From Metarhizium brunneum (taxonomy: Eukaryota > Ascomycota > Sordariomycetes > Hypocreales > Clavicipitaceae), in assembly GCF_013426205.1 (NCBI RefSeq), contig NC_089424.1:1550001-1614000 (forward strand): a stretch of 64,000 nucleotides of DNA, read 5' to 3'. Shown here piece after piece: positions 44,807-57,375 of the stretch. Every line of letters starts with the position of its first letter. Position 1 is the first letter of the stretch. The notes beneath the pieces were generated by a model, which was not told the DNA's origin, made no database searches, and saw only the letters and a list, made by a program, of their open reading frames with translations. The translations under genes were made by a program, and so were the position numbers.

Positions 44807-47800
44807 TCACTTTCCTTCTGTTGCTTCATCGCAAGCTCTGGATGCTGACCTTGATCTTGATCTTGATCCTGACCCTGAAGGGCCGGCGCAATCGCCTCTG
44901 TGCAATTTCAAGCTCTCTTCCAAAGCTCGCTTTAGTTCCTCGTCTTCGCTATCGGTTTCTGCTGCTGCTGCTTTTCCTTTCCCTTTGTTCAGCTGACTAT
45001 GGAATTCTGCCTCAGCCAAGCTTTGCTTCTTTACATATTCCAAGACAATGTCCTCCTCAGTTTGTTGGTTGTGCTCGCGAGCCATATCCTGTTTCGATGC
45101 TTCAATAGCTCGCTGAAGCTCTTCCTCGTCATCAAATGATGGAGGAGTCGGCACATTCTTTGATTCTTCTATGGCTCGTTGAAGATCGGCATCATGTTCG
45201 TCTGCTTGTGCAGTGCCACTACCCTGGGCACTGTGTATCTCCGTAGTAAATGCGTCCAGTTCTGATATGCCAGTTTCTTGAGGGTGGAACAAATCCTCTA
45301 TATGGCTTGCCAGACTTTGCTGGATGGCCTGTTCTACAAGCGACTGGTATTCTTCGTCTGTAATCTGGTACTCCTCGTCCTCGAATATGCTGAGGTCCTT
45401 TTCTGGAATTTCTTCAGAGTCCTCCGGTAACGTCTCTAGTAGCGCCCCTCTTGCACGCATGGCTCTGATGCTTTCCCGAATAGCTGCCTCGATCATCGCA
45501 TCTTCTTCGATATTGCCTCTAGATGTTTCCCGAACCGAGGTTTGGATTGCTTGTTCGAACTCAGCATCATCTGATGAGCTTGGCCGGGCACTAGAAGAGC
45601 TGCTTGATGGAGGCACAGGCGCGTCGACGAAGCCTCTCTTTTGCGTCTGCAGCCTCTTTCTTTCTTCTGCCGACATTCCGCGAGTGTGAAGCCAGCTTGT
45701 CTTAGGTCGAGAGAATGGTAAGTCTGATTGCGTGGACTGTTCTGATCCTGCTGGTGCCTTCTCGGCTGTCTTTTCCTTTCGCTTCAACATATAATAGTTC
45801 TTCAGATCCCATTTCGAATTGTTCCACCGAATAATAATGTCAGACTTTTCCTCCTCGCTTGCTCTGGTCAGATCTTGCGTCCCCTGGACGACCCTAGAAG
45901 TAATGATGTAGTTTTGGACGCTCTTCGTAAACATTTTGTTGACCTCCGCGTGGACGCCTTGCATCATATAGGCAGGAACACCCCATATGCCTTTACCATG
46001 TCAGTAAAATTCGGGCTCAGTTAAATCAAAGTGTTAGACCATGAGGAACTTACCAGCAGCAGGCTTAGCAATAAGGCCTCCAATGCCCTTTCCGATGCCC
46101 TTGACGAATCCACCGGGTCCTTCCTTTTCAGCTCCTCGAATTGGTTGCGTAACCAAACCGGCAATGCCATCGAAGAAGCCATATCCAAGCTCTTTGCCAG
46201 CAATCTTGATACCACTATTGAGGTCGGTGACTTTCTCTATGGGTCGGACAGTATCGTCATTGTAGAGTCTCGGAATATTCCTGAATCCCTTAGCCAGCCC
46301 CAAACAGAAATTCATCGGACTCTTCACGCCTGTAGACACAGCACGGCCTACACTTCGTCCAGCTCCAACGGTGGCATCCAGACTTATCCCCAGAGGCGAC
46401 GGGTCTCTACGAGAGAATGTTTGTCTTAGCTGATCACTGGATGCTCGGGCCCTAAGTCCAGTCCTGGAAGGTGTTCTAGAGCTTCCGCTTTCTGCATCTC
46501 CTCCAGATCTAGCTACAGACCTCGGTTCCACGAGAGATTGTGATGCGGAAGATAGTTCGGTGAGCGATCGATTGGAATCAGCAGTTGGAACTCTTGACTC
46601 TTCTTGACCTTCTCTTTCCCGAGAGGTAGGACTAAACAAGTCAGTAGTAGACTCGTTCTGGGATATCGTGTCCGTTGTAGCTAGTGTGAGTTTGCTAGAC
46701 GAGCCTAGTAAGGTTGATGTCTCTGAGCTTTGACCATCCTTGGGACGTCGAGATTTGAATAATTCCCGAGGAACATCTGCGATAGCCATGCCAATTCCAC
46801 TCAGGTCGCCGATGAGCGAAGCAGCGCCAGCCGAAACGGGGTCAGGTGGCTGATCTTCTGTATTGTACTCGACAGGTCGATACCTGTGGTGAATTTGAGT
46901 CAGCTGTTTCTTTTCAGATGAATTCCAGGACGCAATAATTACTTACAACTTCAAATCTTTGTACGCTATCAGACCTGCATCTATCAGCACCGACGCTGCC
47001 AGCGGCGACAAGCGTACCTTGGTTCTTCTGACTCGCCAAGCGGCAGTTCGGCTGGGTGCTACCGAGCAACGCAGAGAATCGATATCGAGGTGCTTATGGA
47101 AGCTCTTTGCACCAACATCTGTTCCAGCTTCCTCTCGGATTTTGTGTCCCAGCTCTTTTGCCCTCTCTTGGGTATCGGTCTCAAGGCAGAACTTGATGGC
47201 TTCAGCCAATTTTTCTGCAGTGAGATCTTTATGACGAATTGGCTCCGGCCCAGCCTTCGCCCTTGCAATCATGGCTCCCCAAAATGGCTGGTCTCCAAAA
47301 AAGGGTACAACAATCGTAGGTTTTCCAGCCTTGATACCAGCCGCAGTCGTTCCAGCTCCGCCGTGATGTACAACAGCCGAAACATGCTCAAAAAGCCAAT
47401 CATGCGGCACATTGCCCAGCATGAACACACCTTCAGGAAGACCAACATCATCTGCACCCAAACCACCCCAGCCCTTCGATACTAATGCCCGAACACCGGC
47501 GAGATGAATTGCGTCAAATATCATTCGAGTCATGGCATTTGGGTCATCCACGACTATGGACCCAAATCCAATATAAACCGGGGGTGGGCCGGCTTCAAGG
47601 AATGCGGCGAGCTCTGGGTCCGGTATATAGGACGACGCTAGATTAAGAAAGTAAAAGCCCGAAATGTCGATATGCCTCCCCCAATCATTCGGTTTTGGTA
47701 TCAGCGCTGGGGACCTGTTCAATAAAACTTCAGACATAGCTCCTTCAGAAGGGTCAGAGGATTCAGCCTACCAGCAATAGGTGTAGGGAACCTTGAGGCG

Positions 47801-49141
47801 ATTTAGCAGGCCAGGCGCCCAGATAAACGACAGGGATGGCAAGTCAAGTGCTTTTTGACGAAAGCGGTTAATAACATCACCGAGACCTTGCCATGTCAGC
47901 ATCTCTACCAATGTATAGGTCATGTAGTTAGTCATGACGTCGTCAGCGTTAGAAGATTGGATATTCGCCAGAGGGTGGGGGAATGCCCTCGTAGGTGACC
48001 ACGGCATGCTATCACTGAGTAAGTAAAGTAATTGACTGCTTGATGTTGAATGTCAAGACAACGCGGGACTTACGTGAACATCATGTGAACCGGGATGCCA
48101 AGCTTCTCAGCGACATGGATGTGGGCAAAACTTGGGGGGTTTGCAATGATAGCATTTGCCACAAATGGTTGATCATGTCCGTCTCCCGGCATTCCAGCAG
48201 CCAGGTCCAACGGCTCATTAATCCTATGTGGCTTTGGCGGAGGTCCTAGACCATCGCCTGCCTCGATACAGGATCGCCAACATCCAAGAAGCATTTCTTG
48301 TATCCCCCGACGTCGTTTGCTGACTTCTCCGCTCTTCAGAGCATCGATTCCAGGCATCAATCCAGGGTGTTTTACCATGAAGGCCATGAGTTCGGCAGGA
48401 TCGCCTCCAATGTTGAAAAACTCCAAGTCATTTTCCTCGACAAAGGATTTGAACGTTGGATGAGTCGCTATCCGAACTCTGTGTCCGTATGATTCCTTCA
48501 GGACCTTTCCCAGGGCCACAAAAGGCTGGACATCACCTCGAGAACCGACAATTTGGATAACGACGTTAAGGCTGGGTGGAGGCGGCTGACCTGGCTCAGC
48601 ACTTAGACCAGGCGGGATATATGCTGGCGGTAGAGCAGGTTCGGCTTGAGGCTCTACTGAGATTTGGCTGTCGATAGTCGGGGCAAGCAAATTTGCAAGC
48701 CGTCGGTTCTTGGTGTGAAGGTTGATATTAATTCTACCATCGTCTATATTGACCGTGTGTGGTTAGCCTTTGTTCGCCAGCGTCCTATGCATTGCTACAT
48801 TGCCTGCCACTGTAGCCTTTCGATGCCCCGATGTCGCCCACAAAGAATCACAGAGCCCGAGTGCGTCAACTGCCAAGGTACGTGCTATTGGACATACCTG
48901 TGATTTCGGCACCAGCATCGAAGCCTGGTTGTGAAAATCGGACGTGGTTATGCTGTTCGCCATATGCGGGGGGTTCTGCATCGTTGGGCCCGTCGAGGCT
49001 TGGGACCAAGAAGCCGTCGGTAACTAGAGCCGCAGCGCCATCATCGCAGTCCACAACCGCCTGTGTTGGAACGTACGGTTGGATCTCCGGTGGCTGACCA
49101 TTCTGCATGGCCAGCCTCTGCTTCTCGTCGAGAATCTCCAT
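44807..49141 (-). CDS. Sterol-glucosyltransferase-like protein with C-terminal ubiquitin-interacting motifs
   Basis: Six exons (49141-48898, 48743-48074, 48008-47772, 47714-46947, 46883-46054, 45990-44807; introns 154, 65, 57, 63, 63 nt) give 1310 residues. A GT28-type N-terminal nucleotide-sugar domain starts near 140 ([20 protein letters not shown]). The acceptor side has [17 protein letters not shown]. The UDP-sugar site reads [18 protein letters not shown] with H500-H501, as in UGT80/Atg26-type sterol 3-beta-glucosyltransferases. A region at about 815-950 ([32 protein letters not shown]) resembles the C-terminal membrane-binding part of VPS13/ATG2 proteins. The tail (1057-1280) carries six good ubiquitin-interacting motifs plus one degenerate. 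There is no PH or GRAM domain as in Atg26. Enzyme activity on sterol is inferred; ubiquitin binding is predicted from motif match. Confidence 0.88.
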
Positions 49142-50242
49142 GTCGGTCCAAAGCTTCCAATCGCCCCTGCAGCCCGTGCATGTGTCGAGTTGCAGCTCAA
49201 GAAGTCGAGTTTGGAACGCAGGCACCAGCTATCACTCTATGGATATGTGGTTCCGACGGGGCTCAAGTGCTGGCAAACATTTGAGGGTGGATTGCTCGTG
49301 CAACAGTGTAAAGCTCATCAGGCAGCCAACAAGCTGCACAGGGGCTTGACGGCGTTGCGGCAAGGCATGCGAGAGGTGAATCGATGGGAACAAGTCTCAA
49401 GAGTCTGGTCGTCAAGCAGTATCATGGAGTAACGTGTGGTAGTGAGTCGTGCTAGTGTCCAAATTTAGTCTTCATGACGCCAACCAACCCTGGGCATGTG
49501 CCCGCCGCTGACGAGTTCGACGCGACTGCTAGGGTGGCAGAGCAGCGCCGCTTTTAGAACCAGTCTTTACAGAGTAGAAAGCTTCAGCTTCAAATGTCGA
49601 CACGGCGCGAGTGCCCCACTTCCCAAGGACGTTGACGTACATATGTATGTATGCCTATCAACAGGTACTCGTGCCACACCAAGACGAAGGATTGTTGATA
49701 CCAAGTTACTAGACAAGGGAATACACAAAGGTCAGGTAAAATGTTCCTTCTTCCATTGAACGATTATGAAGATATCTCTCTGCATTGCTTATGAGAGAAC
49801 ACCAAGGCCAAGTTGTATTCATTAAACAATTAAACCCTAACTTATATTCGCATTAGGAGGTTTACCAAGCGAACCACCAAAGCCGTCCCATGAGCCGCGT
49901 TGCCTCCGTTTAACAAGTCTCAGCATATGATTTCGGGTCAGACATTGCATATCACACGAGAAATATCTTGGAAGCGACAAAGCTGGCACGTTTCTAATAA
50001 ACGACAAATGAAAGCTTTTGGTATGATACAAGACGCCGCATAGTTTAGGACGCTCCGCTTGTGGCTAGGAGCAATCTAAAAAAAAATAACGTGCCAAGTC
50101 CTCTGGTCCCGTTTCTCATGACTTTTGTCATGATACCGTCTGGAAGCATGACGCCACCACGATGACTCCAAATCAGCTTTAGAATCACCCATTATCCGCC
50201 CCTGGTCGACAATAATGACTGCATCCACGTTTCGTCACCTAT
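49142..50242. other. Intergenic, 1.1 kb
   Basis: No gene seen. A frame extends upstream of the chosen glucosyltransferase start to 49225 but lacks an ATG. Confidence 0.5.
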
Positions 50243-50955
50243 TTAGCTCGAGAATCGTCGGGTAATCTTGGCAATCACTGGTAAATTGCGTTAGTGGCTT
50301 GCCTTAAACAGCAAGCAGTGTCTCCAAGGTAGAGAAACAAAACTGAGCACATACCATGCAAAGCCACAACGCTGAAAATGAACACAAGAGATAGGACAAG
50401 GACAATTACGGGGTCGACCTTCAAGCCAGGAGACTCATCAGTGTATAACCCTGCAAACAATCGGTCAGCCATGCTCTTCCATCGTTTCCAACCACCAACT
50501 ATTACAGCCGAAGGCCTCAACCTGGGCAGATGTGTGATCAGGGGCAAAGGTTGGGTCGGCATACTCAGCATGGTACTGCTGGAGCCACCGGCGCCCGCCG
50601 ATCTCGTGCTTGTAGGTCGAGCATTGGCAATCTTCTCCTTTTGGTCGGCAGCAGCGCGACGCCGAATGGCAGTTCGAGGACCACCGGGAGGTGTAGGGGA
50701 TGAAGGTCGGCCAATGTTGGCACCGCTGGCAGCAGCTGGGGAGTTGGCCGGAGAAGAAGCACGAGGAGAAGACTATAGCATTCGATTAATGTCAGTGAAT
50801 TGATTTCATCGCGACAAAATAGCGCCCAATGGTGTCTTCTAATATTGCATTACGCTTCGTGAGTACAGCGAAGAGCTGATCGTGTCCTCAAGGACAGCAT
50901 GCTCAGTCCAGTGTCGCAATGGGCCATTTACAGGAGAAGCTTAAATCCATACCAT
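50243..50955 (-). CDS. sbh1: Sec61 translocon beta subunit
   Basis: A tail-anchored subunit of the ER Sec61 protein channel. Four exons give 113 residues: 50955-50953 (only the ATG), 50772-50565, 50450-50355 and 50277-50243. The introns are 180, 113 and 77 nt. The cytosolic Ser/Pro/Ala-rich head (SSPRASSPANS) leads to the conserved GGPRTAIRRRAAADQKEK, then SSSTMLRLYTDESPGLKVDP. The single anchor VIVLVLSLVFIFSVVALHVI is followed by AKITRRFSS. Both downstream splices fall inside invariant sequence (ML-R-LYTDE and LH-V-IAK), so they are secure. The first exon is inferred: ATG followed directly by GTATGG, needed because exon 2 opens in phase 0 without its own Met. Length and sequence fit fungal Sbh1 well. 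Confidence 0.9.
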
Positions 50956-52130
50956 TTTGTTAAATGTGAACAAAAATTCTCAAAAAGTTCGATTAGGAAA
51001 CGCTGCAGGATTCCTGAATCTTGAATTGACGAAAGGGGTCGGATGCTGTGATGGTGATTGAAGCAGTAGCAGCGACGAGGGCGGAATGCGGCGCGCCAAA
51101 TGGGAGGGAGTTGAGGCCACATTCACTAGAAGGGAACCGCAGACCCCAGGTCGGCAAAAAGATTTTCCGCCTTGGCCGATTCATTTTTCGGGGCAAAATC
51201 AGTGTACCAGTCCATATTGTGTGTTGACATCATAAACAAACCAACATCACATTTTCACAATTAAGACACATACTTTCGCCATCAGCGTTAACAATTTTGG
51301 TGAGACTAAATATATGAGGTTTCGCTAAGTTGCCCTCACATGCCTATTGTCTGGTCCCACGGCATCTACATCAACGCCACCAAAATAATAATAAAACCCA
51401 ATTCCTTTACAAGTCTGCTGGCAAGCCTGCTTGTATATGTATAACTCAAAACAGTGAAGTACAAGACAACACAAGGAGGAAGGGGGGGTAGAATCGGAAC
51501 AGAATAATGAGTTGAAGTAGATTAAAGTGGAAGAAACAGTTGAAACTGTGCCAACAGGGACAGGCACGCATCGCGGCCAGCCGCTAACCGGCAGCTTGCA
51601 GATCTTGACCGTCGATGAGAAATAATAGTAACAGGTATCATGACCATCTGAGATGACGCTTCATCTTTTGCTCCGCTCCCAATGCGCGTCTTTGAGAGAG
51701 AGAGATTACCAAGTTGTCGGGCCGCAGACCCGTAGGGTGAAAGAATAACTGGTTGTTCCTCCATGAAAGCAAAGCTATTGCAATTCCGTGTTTTTTGTTT
51801 CCCCATTCCAACTTTTTTTTTCAATTCGGAGTCCTTTTGGCTGTAATGGGATGAGTCTGGTCGAACGGGATATTTCGCTCAAGAAACAGGCAGTTTCCCA
51901 TTGTTATCAAAACAAAAGTCTAGCCGGTGTAGAGGGTCCTCCTCCTCTCCAGCTATGGCCGATTATATATGATTAGACAGTAATACATCTACATCAGAGA
52001 AGGAATGATCTGATACCAAAACGCCAGCCGCTATGATTCCAAGACTGCAAACCGCGGTGCTTTCTCGATGATGATAGTTGTGATGAAGAGTGAAATAGAA
52101 GAAACAAAGAGTTTTAGGAAAATTGGTATC
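50956..52130. other. Intergenic, 1.2 kb
   Basis: No gene seen. Low-complexity runs only (GA-rich near 51700, T run near 51815). Confidence 0.5.
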
Positions 52131-53707
52131 TCAAAGAGTGACATCAAGGACCAGGCTGACGTCTGCAACGTTGGGGCCAGCCAAGTCCTCAAGAACGGGG
52201 ATAAGATCTAATAATTCGTTGTCATGAGCGTCGGAGAACCAACTGCTGATTGGGACAGCATGCTGTGGGTGAAATATATAGGAGGTTGGCGAGTTGTCGA
52301 TGATGATGGTGTCTTTGAGGTCCCGCCCGATTTGGGACAAATCTTTCACGTAGTTGCCTTGATGGTTGTAGCAGCTCTCTCGAAACAATCGGTGGTGGAC
52401 CACTTTGTGAATGTCCAGCTGATCCAATAGAGGGTCGCCGTACTATCAGGAACGGTTAGTCCTATCCTGTTCAAGAAACCGCATTCCATCGATGGCGAGA
52501 ACCATTGCACACGTACCTTAGAGACAGACGCCGTGAAGACTACGACTTCGTAAAGTTCACCCACTCTCTTCATGAATTCATCTACGCCGGGCCGCTTGAT
52601 AACGTAAACATTATGATAATTGCCTTCAATTTCCACAGGTATTGTAAAATCAGCTTGGTGAAGAATCTGAGAGGGCGGGAAAATTAGTAATTGTTGGTCA
52701 TTTTGTACTTGGCAAATAGTGCTTACTTTGAATGAACTGTGAACAAGAGTCTCATCTAGATCCAAAACAAGGCACTTTCGGCCTTTATGTTCTGCTGCAA
52801 TTGGAGGCAGAAGCCAGGATTGCGGCTCTGGAACAGAAGCTCCAGTCTCCGCTACGGGAACGGTGGAGACAGCTGAAGGTCCAGAAGCTGCGGGAGGTGG
52901 TGGTATCGTTCGCGGTTGTGAGTCCTGTGAATCCTCCACAACTGGCGTCTCTTCGGGCTCCTCTTTCCCCTCGTCTTGCATTTCCACGTCGCCAGTATTG
53001 GTTGCAGCGGCCATATCTGGGGATTCCGCACCCTCATCCGGCGATCCAGGCGGGTAATCCACAGTTACGGCAGGGGGTACAGGTTGTTTCGATTCATTCT
53101 TTGCTTGCTCGGGGTTTGGTTGGGGCTCCTGTGTGCTGCTTGAGGGTTGGATTTCGGTTTCATCGAGAGAAGGAACGCTCTGGCTACGTTCCTTTTCGTT
53201 CAATGACTTTCCGGGTTGCTGCTCCTGAGCGGCATGCGGTTTCGGCTTTGCAGTAGCTGGCCGCGGGGAAAGCTTTTCGACTTTCTGAACATTCACGCTT
53301 TCGTCTTCTTCCAGTGCATTGGCGGTATCAGGAACGCCACAACAACCCAGTAACGATAAAAGCCCTCCATTCTTCTTCTTCTTTCGTCTGCGTTTCTGCT
53401 CGCTAGTAGACGGTGAACTCGGTTGGAAACTGCCGGGGTTGTGCCCACGCTCGCTATCGCCACCAGTTCGATTTGTTGACGCACTACCATTTCTTTGCCT
53501 CCCAGGCACACTGCCTCGTGACTCTTTAGACCGGCCATCAATACTACTTCTTTGATCGGTAACAGTCGCACCACTCAGGCCAGTGGAGGCGGTCGAGGAC
53601 TGGTTTCTTTGTTGCGATGAGGATCTTGAAGGCACCTTTAACAGGCCACGACCGCTCTTGGACGTTGCCCCTTCATCGGGCGACAACTGGTTGCCTTCAT
53701 TTCCCAT
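52131..53707 (-). CDS. CTD-like (NIF/FCP1-homology) phosphatase, Psr1/Psr2 type
   Basis: Exons 53707-52727, 52666-52517 and 52442-52131 (introns 60 and 73 nt) give 480 residues from the first clear ATG. A long disordered N-terminal half is rich in Ser, Pro and Glu. It includes [20 protein letters not shown]; the paired cysteines could be lipid-modified, as in yeast Psr1, a plasma-membrane phosphatase for sodium stress. The catalytic HAD-type domain begins [17 protein letters not shown] with the DxDET nucleophile at 316-320. It continues [47 protein letters not shown] and [14 protein letters not shown]. The frame stays open upstream of 53707 as far as an acceptor-like TACTATAG, so an additional 5' exon is possible. 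Substrate unknown. Confidence 0.88.
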
Positions 53708-55558
53708 GTCGAATGCGGAGAAGCCTGATGGCTTGAATGATGGGCTCCTTTGGCGTATGACAGCAACCGTCTTCACAGTTCTATAGTAATACAAAAATAC
53801 GTAGGTTAGCGATATTCGTTTGCAAATGATTTAAAACATAGAAGCAGAGGGGGGCATGTGTTTTTGCTAGAAGAGGGTCGCCGGGTGCCACAAGTTGAGA
53901 TTTCAATTCTCTTAGCCAGCTTCGAAGCTGCTTTCCGCGGCATTGCTTTGGGGGCTCCTCACTATTGCCCATAGCACCAATGGGCCCTCCAGTGATAAGA
54001 GATGTATGTTTGTGTATTTGAAGATTTGGGGAAATTTGCGCTTGAAACCGCGCGCAGGACATGAAGCCTACTAGGAGAACTCACCTCGGTCCCTCCTCTT
54101 AATCCGGAGCCTATTGACCAACCGTGAATTGCGCAACCACTGCAAGACTGACACAGGATAGTCAGCCCTCGAAGCGGGCAATGCACAACTGGTTGGCCGA
54201 CGTCTTGAGCGTTCAGGAAAGAAGCCGTTGACGATGGTCGAGGCGCAAAATTAGGGAGTCGCCCAGGCGTCAGAGTCAGGGCTGGCACCTTGTGAGGTTG
54301 GGCTGGGTGGGTAGATCGGCTAGGGCGCTGCCTACATTAGCCAAGGGCCGCAAACGGCAAGAATTGAGGCGACGCAGATGGAGACGCGAGGATATAGAAA
54401 TCGCGATGATCTGTAGGAGGAACGCTGACGGTGAACAAAGAAAGACGCGGAGGCGACGTATCGGAGCTGAAGAGCCGTGCAGCACAAGCGAAATGACAGT
54501 CTTTAACCTTTGGGATGGGCGGCTGGGCGAGAGCGGCGAGAGCCTATTCAAAAGCTGGAGCGGGCGAAGTGGGCGAGTGGACGGGGACGGCTAGAGGCAC
54601 CGGTTGGCCCAGCTAATTTCAGCCAAACAGAGCCCTCGAGAGCACACACAGCACACACAGCACACGCGCGCAGGGACTGGCACTGGGCCACCAAGCACCA
54701 GACATGGTTGGACACTGGACGGAGTCAGTGAGCGAGCGAGGTGCAGAGTCAATCAATGTCAATGGTCCAAGGTCAGCGTGCAGACAAGCAGACAACAGTG
54801 CAGACACAATTGGGGACATTAGGAGCCTGGAGCGTGCAAGGACACGGCTGGAGGGGCCGGCAGAGGGGCGCTGAGGTGTGAGTGGAGTTCAATGTTCTCC
54901 GTCAGATGAACCAACAGGGGGCTGGAGGTAGGGTATGATCTGTAGCAGTGCGGGGTGCACCTTTTTCGCACGTGCCGCTGGCTGTGTGCAGCCCCCAGAC
55001 CACACGGTGCATCCCGCGCAGTCACGAACCGTGCCTGGTTACCCTCATAAGTTCCTGGACCTGTCTCTCCTGCCTCTCCCACGTCCTAATCATCTCTAGT
55101 GTAGCCGCCAAGCTCCCTCATCTTAACAATGGGCCTCGATGAATCCAGGAACTTAAGAAGCAAGACCCATGCCACCAAATGTTTGGCGTTGATTCTAGGC
55201 CCCATTTGCTCTGTAATCACGCCTGCATGCTGGCTAGAACCAATCCAATACCAGGGCCGCCGCCCAAAGCTGTGTTCTATTACCGCGCTCTGCACCGGAC
55301 ACTTTGCGAAGTGGCCCGCTGTCCTTGCCAGCCGGAGAACTCTATCTACGTGCATGTATGTATATGTACTCCATCACACATCTAGTAGATGTCGTCGGGT
55401 ACAGCAATACTACTCTCGAGCGCGACAAGGAGGACTCAGATATTGTATGCGTGCACCGTGCACTTGGAGTTGAAAGTTCTCAACTGTTGTCACGGCGTCC
55501 GGGCACCCTTGTTGACCCAAGCCTCCGAGTTTCTACTGCTAATTCATCTGCTGTTATT

Positions 55559-56351
55559 GTACTCCGTACTTGCTGTCACTTATGTGTTGTTGCCAGCGGT
55601 GTCTCAGACTTCTAAAGTTACTTAGACTTGAGTGCAGTTGTACATACATATGGATGGACGGGGCACTTGTGACAGACACGATGACTCTTGTACTAAAATG
55701 ACGAGGAATTCGGTGTCTTCACTATGGCGGTCAGGTGTTGGAGACAGAAACCGAGAGAGGGTCATGGTGAATGCTAGTACTGTTCTCACTGTCACCCTAC
55801 TTGAAGTACTTAGTACGTAGCATGACCTCTGTGGGTATCCATTGATCCGCGTGTTATGGACGAAGCACGGGATATCTGTGTCTGGATTGTGTGCAGTGCA
55901 ACTCTAGATCATCCCATCAACCATCAGGGCCTGGGGGATTCCCGTTGCAGTGCACACACTCCCGTGTTATTTGCATTCGTCTCTTCTCGATATACTCAAT
56001 AGTCCATACATACAACCCCTAAAGTAGGCGATCATACGGAGTACTACTTCGCATGTAGACACGCACGAACTCCTGCCCTGTTCCCTGTTCCTCTCCAATT
56101 TTCTCTCTCCGGTCGGCCTTTGCATCACAATATGTCTCTCCTCTCTGACTGGTCGCAGCCACGACTGGACACATTGTGTATACTACTACGGAGTACATGC
56201 TCACACATCAATCGACAATGCCTCCGGTCAAGCCCGTCTAGGCAGAATAATGGTTGGCTGGCTGCCTTTATTACGGAGTACGGAGTACATACTGCCGAGT
56301 ATCCAACCGCCTATTACGCCCCCATACCCTATTGCTGTTCTGTACTCCGTA
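55559..56351. repeat. Cluster of TACGGAGTAC motifs
   Basis: The 10-mer occurs, on either strand, at 55559-55568, 56035-56044, 56187-56196, 56272-56281, 56279-56288 and 56342-56351. The two copies at 56272-56288 overlap head to tail. Other copies in the window are at 2493, 2499, 12748, 18290, 27189 and 29809, all outside coding exons. Confidence 0.85.
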
Positions 56352-57077
56352 CCTACGGGCTGGATGCAACCAAGAGTGTCAACCATCCACCCAGACATGC
56401 TGCCTTGCACTCTACTTTTTCATTGGATCTGTTGGCGCCCGACATGCCCCGCCCCAGCATCGGTGTCCAGCCAGTAAGAGGGATCTGGCGCCACATGCAT
56501 GCTCATGCATCCTGCCTGTGCCTGGCACGCCACCCGGTCGAAGCCTCAGCCTGTCAGCCTGTCCACAGTTGCAATCTGCAACGAAATATTGCCCTCCGAG
56601 CTGGGCGCCTCAGAAAGTATGTACCTAGGTAAGTTACGAAGTAGCATTCGAAGCTCTCCATCGGAAGCTTACCCCATTCCCCGGTGAGCGGTCCGTTTGG
56701 GCCAGCGTGGTGACTAGGAGGGAGAGCAAGGCTACCCTACACGGTCTTTTTGACCGATCCGCGATTCCCCCCGGTAAGCTTGTATAATAACTAGTGGTGA
56801 GTTGTTCTTGCGTGCCGTAGGTGGATATGACCGCATCAGCCGGATATATCAATGCCTGCCTAGGATTCTAGCATTGGTGTTGGCGACTAATGACTATATT
56901 GTCTTTTTCTTTGGAAGTTGACCGTTGTTTGAGCTGAGCCAGAAGCATCGTGTGGGGGCACTGTGTACTTTTTTTAGGATTGGATGCATGCCTCGCAAAT
57001 GATTTTCCCGACTAACACTACACGCCTCAGTGCAAAAAGCAAGTGCTCTACAGTCCTTCGACATATGTCTAAGTACC

Positions 57078-57227
57078 TACTTAAGTACGTATACTCGTGT
57101 ACTTAAGTAAGCATTCGCCGCAGTGCCTGGTCGTGGGACACTGGCTGCGCGTATCGACCACTACTTGTATGTACACTCGATTTGTCCACCAGGCACGTGG
57201 CTTTGCCAGCAAGTAGTACTTAAGTAC
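57078..57227. repeat. Three TACTTAAGTA palindromes
   Basis: TACTTAAGTA occurs at 57078-57087, 57100-57109 and 57217-57226; the last is flanked to give GTACTTAAGTAC. They lie 470-620 bp upstream of the ABC transporter start. Confidence 0.8.
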
Positions 57228-57375
57228 GCAGCCTGTCCAGTCAAAAGCCGCGAGCTGGTGCCCCAGTCCTGGCTGCCGCCCCCAGTCAGCCCAGGCTCTG
57301 AGAGCACTCCAGCCCACTGTTCGAGCCAGTACGGACATCGGGAGCACATGAGTACTACCGTGCAAGTGCCAACTG

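Noticed and set aside
53795..54290. Possible extra 5' exon of the Psr-type phosphatase
   Set aside because: An acceptor-like TACTATAG precedes the in-frame extension, but no convincing start exon with a matching donor could be chosen, so the ATG at 53707 was used.
56120..56632. 170-codon frame in the palindrome-rich interval
   Set aside because: It runs through several TACGGAGTAC copies and has no domain; a chance frame.
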